NCBI GenBank assembly: GCA_034004685.1
Contig: JAVEWG010000013.1
Location: 1-64,000, forward strand
Source: JAEUNX01 sp034004685
GTDB lineage: Bacteria > Pseudomonadota > Gammaproteobacteria > Burkholderiales > Rhodocyclaceae
Reading direction: 5' to 3'
Length of the DNA: 64,000 nt
A program made the position numbers and the translations under genes. Positions 32,739-42,240 of this stretch are shown one piece after another; position 1 is the stretch's first letter, and each line of letters begins with the position of its first letter. The notes under the pieces were generated by a model. That model was given only the letters and a program-made list of their open reading frames with translations. It was not told the DNA's origin and ran no database searches.

Positions 32739-34520
32739 ATGACCGCCATCCGCTACCGCATTCAGCCCGCCAAACCCGAAGCCCACCTGTTTCAGGTGAG
32801 CTGCGAGGTGGGCGCCCCCGACCCCGCCGGTCAACGCTTCCGCCTGCCGGCCTGGATCCCCGGCAGCTACATGATCCGGGAGTTCGCCCGCCATATCGTC
32901 ACCATCCGGGCCGAAACCAACGGCCGCCCGGTACCCCTGGAAAAACTGGACAAGCACACCTGGCGTGCGCCTGCCTTGGCTGGCCACCAACCCCTCACCG
33001 TTCACTACGAGGTGTATGCCTGGGATCTGTCGGTGCGGGCCGCCCACCTGGACACCACCCATGGCTTCTTCAACGGGCCCAGCGTGTTCCTGGCGGTGGT
33101 GGGACAGGAGTCCCTACCCTGCCTGGTGGATATCCAGCCGCCAGCGGGCAAGGCCTACCGGAACTGGAAGGTGGCCACCGCCCTGGCCGAAGCCCGGGGG
33201 GAAGCCGGCGCGGCCAAACGCCACGGTTTCGGCCTGTACCAGGCCGGGGACTACGACGAACTCATCGACCACCCGGTGGAGATGGGGGCCTTCACCCTGG
33301 CCCGTTTTGAAGCCGGCGGGGTGCCCCATGAGGTGGTCCTCACCGGCCGCCACGACTGCGACCTGACCCGCCTGACCACCGATCTCCGGAAAATCTGCCA
33401 GTGGCAGATCGATCTCTTCGGCGGCAGCCCCCCCATGGAACGCTACCTGTTCCTGGTGATGGTGGTGGGAGAGGGCTACGGTGGCCTGGAGCACCGGGCG
33501 TCCACGGCACTCCTGGCCAACCGCAATGACCTGCCCCACCCAGCCATGGAGGGTCTGCCGGAGGGCTACAAGAGTTTCCTCGGCCTATGCAGCCACGAGT
33601 ACTTCCACACCTGGAACGTCAAGCGCATCAAACCCGCCGCCTTCGTTCCCTACGACCTCGCCCAGGAATCCTATACCCGCCTGCTGTGGGCCTTCGAGGG
33701 CTTCACCAGCTACTACGACGACCTGACCCTGGTCCGCTCGGGGGTCATTGCCCCCGCCGACTATCTGGAGCTGCTGGGCAAGACCCTCAGCAACGTGGAA
33801 AGAGGCAGCGGACGCCTCAAGCAAAGCGTGGCGGAGTCGTCCTTCGACGCCTGGATCAAGTATTACCGCCAGGACGAAAACGCCCCCAATGCCATCGTCA
33901 GCTACTACGCCAAGGGCGCCCTGGTGGCCCTGGCTCTGGACCTGCAACTGCGCCTCAACAGCCGGGGCAAGACCAGCCTGGACGACTTCATGGTCCAGCT
34001 CTGGCGGCGCCACGGCCAGACCGGCCAAGGGGTGGCGGAAGACGGACTGTTCCGCCTGGCCGAGGAACTGGGCAGCCGGGAACTGGGCCGCTGGCTGCGA
34101 CAGACGGTCACCGGCACCCAGGACATTCCCCTGGAACGCTGGTTCCGCCAACTGGGCGTGACGCCCTCCCGGGATGGGGAGGCCAAGGGCCCCTGGCTGG
34201 GCATCAAACTGGCCCCGGGCAACGGGGAGGCCAAGCTCGCCCAAGTGCTGGACGATGGCCCGGCCCAGGCCGCCGGCCTGGCCGCCGGGGATACCCTGGT
34301 GGCCATGGATGGCCTGCGGGTGACCAGCGCCAACCTGGACCCTCGCCTGGCCCGCCAGAAGCCCGGCGACACCCTCACCGTCCACGCCTTCCGGCGGGAC
34401 GAGTTGATGGAATTCCGGCTGGCCCTCGCCCCCCAGCCCAAGACCCGAGTCATCCTCAAGCTAGCTCCCAAGCCCAGCCCCGTCGCCCGCAAGTTGCGCC
34501 GGGCCTGGCTGGGCGCCTGA
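32739..34520 (+). CDS. M61 glycyl aminopeptidase-like metallopeptidase with PDZ domain
   Basis: A 593-residue protein. The zinc site HEYFH at 286-290 is followed by TWNVKRIKPA and a downstream Glu in WAFEGFTSYYDD, the M61 pattern. The N-terminal beta-domain contains FRLPAWIPGSYMIREFAR. A PDZ domain occupies roughly 475-560 (GIKLAPGNGEAKLAQVLDDGPA, AAGDTLVAMDG). No signal peptide is seen, so it is probably cytoplasmic. ATG at 32739 is selected because the domain begins there and operator 5 lies just upstream of it. It cleaves N-terminal Gly/Ala in known relatives. It is likely independent of the catabolic regulon. Confidence 0.9.
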   Translation: MTAIRYRIQPAKPEAHLFQVSCEVGAPDPAGQRFRLPAWIPGSYMIREFARHIVTIRAETNGRPVPLEKLDKHTWRAPALAGHQPLTVHYEVYAWDLSVRAAHLDTTHGFFNGPSVFLAVVGQESLPCLVDIQPPAGKAYRNWKVATALAEARGEAGAAKRHGFGLYQAGDYDELIDHPVEMGAFTLARFEAGGVPHEVVLTGRHDCDLTRLTTDLRKICQWQIDLFGGSPPMERYLFLVMVVGEGYGGLEHRASTALLANRNDLPHPAMEGLPEGYKSFLGLCSHEYFHTWNVKRIKPAAFVPYDLAQESYTRLLWAFEGFTSYYDDLTLVRSGVIAPADYLELLGKTLSNVERGSGRLKQSVAESSFDAWIKYYRQDENAPNAIVSYYAKGALVALALDLQLRLNSRGKTSLDDFMVQLWRRHGQTGQGVAEDGLFRLAEELGSRELGRWLRQTVTGTQDIPLERWFRQLGVTPSRDGEAKGPWLGIKLAPGNGEAKLAQVLDDGPAQAAGLAAGDTLVAMDGLRVTSANLDPRLARQKPGDTLTVHAFRRDELMEFRLALAPQPKTRVILKLAPKPSPVARKLRRAWLGA

Positions 34521-34542
34521 GCCCCCTTCCCTGGAGCAGACC

Positions 34543-34896
34543 ATGAGCAAGGACAAGATCCTGATCTACCACAACCCCCGCTGCGGCAAGAGCCGCGCCG
34601 CCTGCGCCCTGCTGGCCGAGCGGGGCCTCCCGGCGGACCTGGTGGAATACCTCAAGACCCCCCTGGGCCGGCCGGAACTGGAAGTCCTCCTGGGCAAGCT
34701 GGGGCTGGCCCCGTCCCAGCTCGTCCGCAAGGGGGAAGCGGACTACAAGACCCTCTTCGCTGGCCGCAAACCCAGCGAGGGAGAAATCCTCAACGCCATG
34801 GCCGCCCACCCCATCTTGATGGAGCGTCCGGTCATCGTGAAGGGCGACAAGGCGGTGATCGGCCGGCCGCCGGAGAAGCTGCTGGAAATTCTTTAA
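34543..34896 (+). CDS. ArsC-family (YfgD-like) arsenate reductase-like protein
   Basis: A 117-residue thioredoxin-fold protein with YHNPRCGKSRAA (active Cys about residue 14), VEYLKTPLG and the C-terminal RPVIVKGDKAVIGRPPE, which is the glutathione/glutaredoxin-dependent ArsC pattern. No other arsenic genes are near, so it may belong to the YfgD/Spx-like branch with another redox role. Its 3' end overlaps the convergent transporter gene. Confidence 0.88.
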   Translation: MSKDKILIYHNPRCGKSRAACALLAERGLPADLVEYLKTPLGRPELEVLLGKLGLAPSQLVRKGEADYKTLFAGRKPSEGEILNAMAAHPILMERPVIVKGDKAVIGRPPEKLLEIL

Positions 34897-35764
34897 GCGC
34901 GCAGCCCTCTGGCCGGGGCTCCAGGTGGGTGACCACGTGGAGGCCCGCCAGCTGGCCGGTGAGCGCCGCCTCGATCCGGTCCAGCCAGGCATGGCCCTCG
35001 GCCACCGTCCAGTCGCCGGGCACCAGGATGTCTACCGCCATGAAACGCTGATGGCCCGCCCGCCGGCTCTTCAGGTTGGCGTACCCCACACCCTGGGGCG
35101 CAAAGCCTTCCAGCACCTGAACGATCCGCGCCAGATCCCGCCCCGGCAGGGCCCGGTCCATCAGGCCATCGGCGGCAAAACGCACCAGCCGCAGGGCCTC
35201 CCGCAAGATGTTCGCCCCCACCGCGATGGCCAGGGCCGGATCCAGCCACATCCAACCGGTCAGGGCCACCGCCCCCACCCCGGCGATCACCCCCACCGAG
35301 GTCCACACATCGGTCATCAGATGGCGGGCGTCGGCGTCCAGAGCCGCAGAGCGGTGGGTCCTGGCGGCTTTGAAGAGAATCCGGGCCACCAGGAAATTGA
35401 TCAGGGTGGCCACCGCCGAGACCGCCAGACCCGCATCCAGGGCGACCAGGGGCTGGGGATGGAGCAGGCGCGCGATACCAGTGGTCAGGATGGCGGCGGC
35501 GGCCCCCAGGATCAGCAAGCCCTCGAAGCCGGCGGAAAAATACTCAGCCTTGCCGTGGCCGTAGGGATGGCCCCGGTCGGGCGGAGTACGGGCCAGGGTG
35601 ATCATCCACAAGGCAAAGCCGGCCCCGGCCAGATTGACGAAAGACTCCAGAGCATCCGACAGCAAGCCCACCGAGCCCGTCACCCACCAGGCCACCCCCT
35701 TGAGGAGGATGGTGGCCACGGCGGCGACAACGGAAAGCTGAATGAAGCGGACCGGGCTGGACAT
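34832..35764 (-). CDS. Cation diffusion facilitator transporter
   Basis: A 310-residue inner-membrane metal/H+ antiporter. Motifs include LLSDALESFVNL, the HPYGHGKAEYFSA signature and LDADARHLMTDVWTSVGV (Asp/His metal site on TM5). Four to six membrane segments are visible from residue 9 to about 190, then a cytoplasmic ferredoxin-like C-terminal domain ending in a Pro/Ser-rich tail. The tail overlaps the ArsC-like gene by 65 bases on the opposite strand. The metal could be zinc, iron or manganese. Confidence 0.9.
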   Translation of the reverse strand: MSSPVRFIQLSVVAAVATILLKGVAWWVTGSVGLLSDALESFVNLAGAGFALWMITLARTPPDRGHPYGHGKAEYFSAGFEGLLILGAAAAILTTGIARLLHPQPLVALDAGLAVSAVATLINFLVARILFKAARTHRSAALDADARHLMTDVWTSVGVIAGVGAVALTGWMWLDPALAIAVGANILREALRLVRFAADGLMDRALPGRDLARIVQVLEGFAPQGVGYANLKSRRAGHQRFMAVDILVPGDWTVAEGHAWLDRIEAALTGQLAGLHVVTHLEPRPEGCALKEFPAASPAAGRSPPCRPSR

Positions 35765-35864
35765 GGTGGCGAAGACTTTTTCCCTGGCCGCCGACTATAA
35801 CGGAAAGCCCCGCCGGCGCGGCGGAAGAAAGGCCCACCGAACGCCACGCGTCATGCCAAGACGT

Positions 35865-35870
35865 TATGAT
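35865..35870 (+). promoter_or_regulatory. Possible -10 element TATGAT
   Basis: A -10-like hexamer 50 bases upstream of the kinase start at 35920. It coincides with an in-frame ATG at 35866, which argues that translation starts downstream. No good -35 is visible. Confidence 0.35.
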
Positions 35871-35919
35871 AGACGGCCATGACCATCCCCCACGCCCGCA
35901 GCCTCCGACCGAGCCCACC

Positions 35920-38900
35920 ATGGCCCCAGGCCCGGTGACTTCCGCCCTGCGCAGCCCCTGGCTGTCCACCTTGTTGGTGGTGGCCGGCCTGAGCCTGGCT
36001 CCCGTAGCGGCCTACCAGGTCAACCGCCTGGTGCAGGAAGAAATCCAGCACCGCCGCCTGGCCCAGGCGGAAACGGCTCGCCTGCGTCTGGACCATCTCC
36101 TGGACGCCCTGGCCTCCCGGGCCCGGGAGGCGGCCGGCCCCAGCGAGATCCCGCAGGATGCCAACGCCCGATTCCTGATGGCGGCCGACGCCTTGCGCCG
36201 GATGGCGCCCCAGGCGCTGGCTCAGGGACTGCTGTACGTCCGCGCCCCCGCGCCTCTTGGGCAAGCCGGAAATCTGGTGGTCCGGTCGGTCGCCCCCGGT
36301 GGCGCCGCCAGCGCCCCCGAACTGCTGGGCACCCCCCTGCCGGAAGCCTATCGGAGCACCCTGGCCGACAGTACCGGCACGGCCCTGATGATGAGGGCCC
36401 CGGAGAAGGGCGAGCCGCCCACCCTGGCCGTGCTGGCAGCCCGCTACGGCCCGGACGGATCGGCCCTGGAGGGGGCGGCCATCTTCCAGCTCCGGGCCGA
36501 CGTATTGCTGGCGCTGACTGCTGGCCCGGAGACCGCCCCCAGGCTGGTGCCCGGCAACGCGCCAACCCCGCCCGGCACCCTCCTCCTGCCCACCGAGCGG
36601 CTGGGGCAAGGCTGGCGCCTGGCCTTTGCCCCGGCGCAGGACGGGGGCTGGCTCATCCAGCTGCCCTGGCTGGCGGCCCTGGGCACGGCGGCCCTGGGCC
36701 TGCTGGGGGCGGTGCTGCTGCGCCGCAAGCGGGAAGACCTGAATCTCGCCATCCGCTTCGCCCGCAGCGCGACCCAGGTGGCGGAATTCAACCAGGCCCG
36801 GCTGCTGGAATTCATCGAACTGTCCGCCGACTGGCTGTGGGAAACCGACCCGAACCACCGCTTCACCCTGGTTTCCGGCGGCATCCGCAATACCGCCCGG
36901 CTCGACCCGGCGGACTACCTGGGCAATCCCCCCTGGGAGGTGCCCCACGAGAATGCCGGTCCGGCCTTTTGGGCGGCCTACCGGACCCGGCTGGAACGGC
37001 GCGAACCCATCAATCTCACCGTCTCCCGGATCAATCTGGAAGGCAAGGTGCGCCACCTGGAGATCACCGGCACCCCCTGTTTCGAGGATGAACGCTTCCT
37101 GGGCTACCGGGGGATCGGGCGGGATATCACCGATCGCCTCAACGCCGAGCAGGCCCTGCGGGAGAGCGAAGCCCGCTTCCGTGACCTGGCGGAGCTGTCC
37201 TCCGACTGGTACTGGGAGCAGGACGCCCAGTTCCGTTACACCGCCCTCACCTCCAACCCCCAGGCCCACCGCCCCGCGCCCCAGGCGGAAATGCTCGGTC
37301 GTACCCGCTGGGAGGTACATGGCGCCACCGCTACCGATCCGATCTGGGCCAATCACGTGGCCACCCTCACGGCCCACCAGCCCTTCAACAACTTTGTCTA
37401 CCAAAGCACCTGGGTGGACGGAGAGCCCATCTGGTTCTCGGTCTCGGGCCGACCCCTGTTCGATCCCCACGGAGAATTCATCGGTTATCGGGGGGTTTCC
37501 CGGGACATTACCGAGGAGCGCATGGCCCGCTTCGCCCTCCAGGAGAGCGAAGCCCGCTACCGCAACACCTTCGACCACGCCCCGGTGGGCATCGCCAACA
37601 TGTCCCCGGGGGGCCTCTGGACCGGGGTCAATGACACCCTCTGCGAGATTCTCGGCTATGGCCGCAAGGATCTGATGGGCCAACCCGCCACCGCCTTCAC
37701 TCACCCGGAAGACCAGGCCGAGGACATCCGGGCCTACCAGATGCTGTCCGACGGCAAGCTATCCACCTTCAGCCGGGAAAAGCGCTTCATCGGCCGGGAT
37801 GGTTCCCTGGTGTGGGCCCGGGTCACCCTCTCCGCCCTCCAGGATCACTACGGCACCACCCGCGGCCTGATCTGCGTGGTGGAGGACATCACCGACCGGA
37901 TCGCCGCCCTCCACGCCCTGCGGGCCAGCGAGGAACGCTACCGCCGGCTGGTGGATCTGGCCCCGGATGGGGTTTTCGTGCAGCGGGACGGGGTCATCCA
38001 GTTCGCCAACCGGGCCTGTCTGGACATTTTCGGCGCCCAGACCGAAATGGACCTGATGGGGCGGCGCCTGATGGACCTGGTGGAGCCGGAATACCGGGAC
38101 GCGGAGCTGGACCGCCTGACCCGCCTCACCTCCGGAGAAGACGGGCCCGGCCAGCTGCCCCCCCGCCACCTGCGGATCCGCCGCCTCACCGGCGGATCGG
38201 TGGAGGTGGAATCCAGCCTGGCCGCCCTGGAGGTGGATCAGCGCCCGGCGGTGCTGTGCATTCTGCGCAACATTTCCGATCGGATCGCCGCCAGTCACGC
38301 CCTGCAGGACAGCCAGCGGCGCTACCGGGAAGTGGTGGAGTCGGTCAACGAGGTGATCTTCCAGACCGACCCCGCCGGGCGCTTCGTCTTCCTCAACCAG
38401 GCCTGGACCACGGTGGCGGGCTTCCGCCCCGAAGACAGCCTGGGGCGCAGCCTGGTGGAATTCCTCCATCCGGATGACCGGGCCCGGGCCCGGGCCAAGC
38501 TCCAGGAAGTCCTGGGGGGCGGCAAGCCGGCAGCCCATTGCGAACTGCGCCTGCGCACACGGGATGGCCAGATCCGCTGGATCGAGGGCGCCTTCCGGCT
38601 GATGACCGGCGCCGGCGGGGAACGGGCCGGCCTCACCGGCTCCCTGGACGACATCTCCTCCCGCAAGATCGCCGAGCTGACCCTGCGCAACCTCAATCAG
38701 GAGCTCGAAGCCCGGGTGCGCCTGCGCACCGCCGAGCTGGAGAACTCCAATCGGGAGCTGGAGGCCTTCTCCTATTCCGTCTCCCACGATCTGCGGGCTC
38801 CCTTGCGGGCCATCGATGGCTTTGCCCACATCATCGAAGAGGATTACGCCGAGCGCCTCGACCCCGCCGGCCGCGCCTACCTGGTGCGGATCCGCACCGC

Positions 38901-39414
38901 CAGCCACCGCATGGCCGCCCTGATCGATGACCTCATCGAACTGGCCCGCCTGACCCGCCAGCCCCTGCGCCGGGAATACGTGGACGTCACCGAAATGGCC
39001 GAACAGATCGTGGATGAACTGCGGGCCGAGAACCCCGACCGGATGGTGGATCTCCACCTCACCCAGGGCCTCTCCGCCCACGCCGACCGCCCCCTGCTCC
39101 GGGTGGTCCTGGAAAACCTGCTGCGCAACGCCTGGAAATTCACCATCAAGACCCCTCATCCCCAGGTCACGGTGTCCGCCGAGCGGATCAACGACAAGCT
39201 CACCTACTGCGTGGCCGATAACGGCGTAGGCTTCGACATGGCCTTTGCCGACAAGCTGTTCCGCCCCTTCCATCGGCTCCACGGCTCCGGGGACTTTTCC
39301 GGTTCGGGCATCGGCCTGGCCACTGTCCAGCGGGTCATCCAGCGCCATGGCGGCCACGTCTGGGCCGAAGCCCGGCCCAACGAAGGGGCCCGCTTTTACT
39401 TCACCCTGGGGTGA
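35920..39414 (+). CDS. Multi-PAS sensor histidine kinase
   Basis: A 1164-residue membrane sensor. The start at 35920 is chosen because an in-frame ATG at 35866 precedes a Pro-rich stretch and overlaps a -10-like sequence. TM1 is at about residues 14-32, a periplasmic region follows to about 245, and TM2 is LPWLAALGTAALGLLGAVLL. Five PAS units follow, recognisable from LLEFIELSADWLWETD, FRDLAELSSDWYWEQD, YRNTFDHAPVGIANM, YRRLVDLAPDGVFVQ and YREVVESVNEVIFQTD. The kinase core has H956 in SVSHDLRAPLRAI, the N box LENLLRNAWKF, and G boxes DNGVGFDM and SGIGLA. No response regulator is adjacent, so this is an orphan kinase. The signal is unknown. Confidence 0.93.
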   Translation: MAPGPVTSALRSPWLSTLLVVAGLSLAPVAAYQVNRLVQEEIQHRRLAQAETARLRLDHLLDALASRAREAAGPSEIPQDANARFLMAADALRRMAPQALAQGLLYVRAPAPLGQAGNLVVRSVAPGGAASAPELLGTPLPEAYRSTLADSTGTALMMRAPEKGEPPTLAVLAARYGPDGSALEGAAIFQLRADVLLALTAGPETAPRLVPGNAPTPPGTLLLPTERLGQGWRLAFAPAQDGGWLIQLPWLAALGTAALGLLGAVLLRRKREDLNLAIRFARSATQVAEFNQARLLEFIELSADWLWETDPNHRFTLVSGGIRNTARLDPADYLGNPPWEVPHENAGPAFWAAYRTRLERREPINLTVSRINLEGKVRHLEITGTPCFEDERFLGYRGIGRDITDRLNAEQALRESEARFRDLAELSSDWYWEQDAQFRYTALTSNPQAHRPAPQAEMLGRTRWEVHGATATDPIWANHVATLTAHQPFNNFVYQSTWVDGEPIWFSVSGRPLFDPHGEFIGYRGVSRDITEERMARFALQESEARYRNTFDHAPVGIANMSPGGLWTGVNDTLCEILGYGRKDLMGQPATAFTHPEDQAEDIRAYQMLSDGKLSTFSREKRFIGRDGSLVWARVTLSALQDHYGTTRGLICVVEDITDRIAALHALRASEERYRRLVDLAPDGVFVQRDGVIQFANRACLDIFGAQTEMDLMGRRLMDLVEPEYRDAELDRLTRLTSGEDGPGQLPPRHLRIRRLTGGSVEVESSLAALEVDQRPAVLCILRNISDRIAASHALQDSQRRYREVVESVNEVIFQTDPAGRFVFLNQAWTTVAGFRPEDSLGRSLVEFLHPDDRARARAKLQEVLGGGKPAAHCELRLRTRDGQIRWIEGAFRLMTGAGGERAGLTGSLDDISSRKIAELTLRNLNQELEARVRLRTAELENSNRELEAFSYSVSHDLRAPLRAIDGFAHIIEEDYAERLDPAGRAYLVRIRTASHRMAALIDDLIELARLTRQPLRREYVDVTEMAEQIVDELRAENPDRMVDLHLTQGLSAHADRPLLRVVLENLLRNAWKFTIKTPHPQVTVSAERINDKLTYCVADNGVGFDMAFADKLFRPFHRLHGSGDFSGSGIGLATVQRVIQRHGGHVWAEARPNEGARFYFTLG

Positions 39415-39550
39415 AACGGACGCCCCCCCCGGGATCTTGACCTGTGTCACACAACCCATGATGCGCCGCAGTATGCTTGAAACCCCCTGACCTGACCGCC
39501 CCCCGGGCCCGTCCGGCCGCCCCGTTCTCTCCGTCAAGGAAGCAAGCGCC

Positions 39551-42238
39551 ATGAGCGAAAAACACTACCTGGCACCCCTCATGGAACCCCGCTCGGTGGG
39601 CATCATCGGCGCCAGTCCAAGGGAGGGCACCGTGGGTCACGTGGTGGTCCGCAACATGCTGGAAGCGGGTTACCGGGGCAAACTGTTCGCCATCAACCCC
39701 AAGCACCAGGAAGTACTGGGGGTTCCCTGCTACCGCACGGTGGAGGAAGTCCCTGCCCGCCTGGACCTGGCGGTGATCGCCACCCGGGCCGACACGGTCC
39801 CCATGCTGGTGGACGCCTGCGGCCGGGCCGGCACCAAGGCGGTGATCGTGCTCTTCGGCGGCTTTGCCCAGACCGGGCCCCGGGGCGCCGCCCTGGAGCG
39901 TTCGGTAGTGGAGGCCGCCCGGCGCCACCATGTGCGCCTGCTGGGCCCCAACTGCCTGGGGATCATGCGCCCCGACCTGGGCCTCAACGCCACCTTCACC
40001 CACAGCACCGCCATCAAGGGCAGCATCGGCCTGATCTCCCAGTCAGGGGCCCTGTGCACCGCCATCCTGGACTGGGCCAAGCCCAACAACGTGGGCTTTT
40101 CGGCGGTGGTCTCCCTGGGCTCGGCCAGCGACGTGAATCTGGGGGAAGTGCTGGACTACATGATCTCCGACCCCCGCACCGAGAGCATCTTTCTCTACCT
40201 GGAGGGGATCAAGGACGCCCGCCGCTTCATGAGCGCCCTGCGGGGGGCCGCCCGGGTCAAGCCGGTGCTACTGATCAAGGTGGGGCGCCATCCGGAATCG
40301 AACCGGGGGATGTACATCCACGCCGGCGCCAGACAGGGGGATGACGCGGTCTTCGACGCAGCCCTGCGCCGGGCCGGGGTGATCCGCCTGTACAACATGG
40401 GCCAGCTGTTCGCGGCGGCCAACGCCCTGTTCTCCCACTTCCGTCCCCGGGGCAACCGGCTGGCCATCGTGGCCAATGGCGGCGGCCCGGCGGTGATGGC
40501 CGCCGACCGGTGCGCCGACCTGGGCATCCCCCTGGCGGAACTGGCCGAAGCCACCCTCGCCAAGCTCAACGAGTTCCTGCCGGTCAGTTGGTCCAAGGGC
40601 AACCCGGTGGATATCCTCGGCAACGCCGACGAAGAGCGCTTTCGCCGGACGCTCCAGACCATCCTGGAAGACCCTGGCGTGGATGGGGTGCTGACCCTGC
40701 TGACACCCCAGGCCATCACCGATCCCACCGAAATCGCCCGGGTGGTGGTGGCGCTGGAAGAGAAGGCGGACAAACCGGTGGTCACCTGCTGGATGGGGGA
40801 AGACCAGGTGCGGGCCGGCCGCAAGGTCTTCGAGGAAGCGGGCATCCCCACCTTCCGCACCCCCGAGCCGGCGGTGGAGCTGTTCAGCCACATCTCCGCC
40901 TACTACCGCAATCAGAAGCTGCTGGCCCAGACCCCGCCGTCCCTCATCGGCCAGCGCCCGCCCTCCATCGAGAGCGCCCGGCTGGTGATGGAAACCGCCC
41001 TGGCCGAGCGCCGCAAGACCTTGAACGAGATGGAATCCAAGGCCATCCTGGCAGCCTTCCGGATTCCCATCGCCCAGACCGCAGTAGCCCGCTCCGCCAC
41101 CGAAGCCATGGTCCTGGCCGAAGAGATGGGCCTGCCGGTGGTGATGAAGATCGACTCCCCCTCGGTGATCCACAAGACCGAATCCGGCGGGGTGCGCCTC
41201 AACCTCAACAGCCTGGCGGCAGTGCGCAGCGCCTACCAGGAGATCCTGGAAGACGTGCGCAAGAACAAGCCCGACGCGGTGATCAACGGGGTGGCCATCG
41301 AACCCATGGTCCAGAAGCGCAATGGCCGGGAGCTGATGGTGGGGGTGCACCGGGATCCGGTGTTCGGTCCGGTCATCACCTTCGGCGAAGGGGGCAACCG
41401 GGTGGAAACCCGCAAGGATCGGGGGGTCGCCCTGCCGCCCCTGAACAGCTACCTGGCGGGGGATCTGATCCGGTCCACCCGGATCGCCCCCCTCCTGGGG
41501 GAATTCCGCAACATGCCGGCGGTTGATATGGAGGCCCTGGAGACGGTGCTGCTGCGGATCTCGGAGATGATCTGCGAGTTGCCCTGGATCCAGGAACTGG
41601 AGATCAACCCCCTGATCGCCGACGAGGACGGCGCCGTGGCGGTGGATGCCCGCATCACCGTGGAGAACGTCTCCCCCTCGGCGGATCGCTATTCCCACAT
41701 GGCGATCCATCCCTACCCCTCCCACCTCACCAGTATCTGGCTCCACCCCGAGAGCCCCGCAGTCACCATCCGCCCCATCAAGCCCGAGGATGCGGGGCTG
41801 ACCGTCGAATTCGTGAGGGAGCTGTCTCCGGAAACCCGTTACCTGCGCTTCATGAACACCATGCGGGAGCTGCCCCCCGCCATGGTGGCCCGCCTCACCC
41901 AGATCGACTACGACCGGGAGATGGCCTTCATCGCCACCATCGAGGTGGAAGGCCGGGAAGTGGAAGTGGGGGTGAGCCGCTATTCGGTCAATCCGGACGG
42001 GGCATCCTGTGAGTTCGCCATCGTGGTGGCCGACGACTGGCAGCACCGGGGCCTGGCCCGCAAGCTCATGACGGTGCTCATCGAAACGGCCCGGATGAAA
42101 GGGCTGGAGACCATGCACGGGGTCTTCCTGTCCAGCAACGAACGAATGCTGGCCTTCGTCCAGAGCCTGGGCTTCATGCTGGCCACCGACCCGGAGGACA
42201 GCACCGTCAAACTGGGCGTGCTGGCCCTGCAGGATTAG
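39551..42238 (+). CDS. Pat-type fusion: NDP-forming acyl-CoA synthetase domains plus GNAT acetyltransferase
   Basis: An 895-residue protein. Residues 1 to about 460 are a CoA-binding/ligase module (PRSVGIIGASPREGTVG, LLGPNCLGI, ISQSGALC). An ATP-grasp domain spans about 480-710 (LPVVMKIDSPSVIHKTESGG, MVGVHRDPVFGP). A C-terminal GNAT domain spans about 740-895 (FAIVVADDWQHRGLARKLM, with the acetyl-CoA loop). This order is that of PatZ/Pka, which acetylates lysines and silences acyl-CoA synthetases. H257 in YIHAGA aligns by position with the phospho-His of ADP-forming synthetases. A regulatory acetyltransferase is most likely. Confidence 0.88.
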   Translation: MSEKHYLAPLMEPRSVGIIGASPREGTVGHVVVRNMLEAGYRGKLFAINPKHQEVLGVPCYRTVEEVPARLDLAVIATRADTVPMLVDACGRAGTKAVIVLFGGFAQTGPRGAALERSVVEAARRHHVRLLGPNCLGIMRPDLGLNATFTHSTAIKGSIGLISQSGALCTAILDWAKPNNVGFSAVVSLGSASDVNLGEVLDYMISDPRTESIFLYLEGIKDARRFMSALRGAARVKPVLLIKVGRHPESNRGMYIHAGARQGDDAVFDAALRRAGVIRLYNMGQLFAAANALFSHFRPRGNRLAIVANGGGPAVMAADRCADLGIPLAELAEATLAKLNEFLPVSWSKGNPVDILGNADEERFRRTLQTILEDPGVDGVLTLLTPQAITDPTEIARVVVALEEKADKPVVTCWMGEDQVRAGRKVFEEAGIPTFRTPEPAVELFSHISAYYRNQKLLAQTPPSLIGQRPPSIESARLVMETALAERRKTLNEMESKAILAAFRIPIAQTAVARSATEAMVLAEEMGLPVVMKIDSPSVIHKTESGGVRLNLNSLAAVRSAYQEILEDVRKNKPDAVINGVAIEPMVQKRNGRELMVGVHRDPVFGPVITFGEGGNRVETRKDRGVALPPLNSYLAGDLIRSTRIAPLLGEFRNMPAVDMEALETVLLRISEMICELPWIQELEINPLIADEDGAVAVDARITVENVSPSADRYSHMAIHPYPSHLTSIWLHPESPAVTIRPIKPEDAGLTVEFVRELSPETRYLRFMNTMRELPPAMVARLTQIDYDREMAFIATIEVEGREVEVGVSRYSVNPDGASCEFAIVVADDWQHRGLARKLMTVLIETARMKGLETMHGVFLSSNERMLAFVQSLGFMLATDPEDSTVKLGVLALQD

Positions 42239-42240
42239 GC

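Noticed and set aside
36300..36560. Frameshift or weak coding in the periplasmic part of the histidine kinase
   Set aside because: The frame is continuous from TM1 to the kinase core; sensor domains are simply divergent.
37759..39552. 597-residue minus-strand open frame opposite the histidine kinase
   Set aside because: Low-complexity Gly/His/Gln composition, no motif, and it fully overlaps a well-supported kinase gene.
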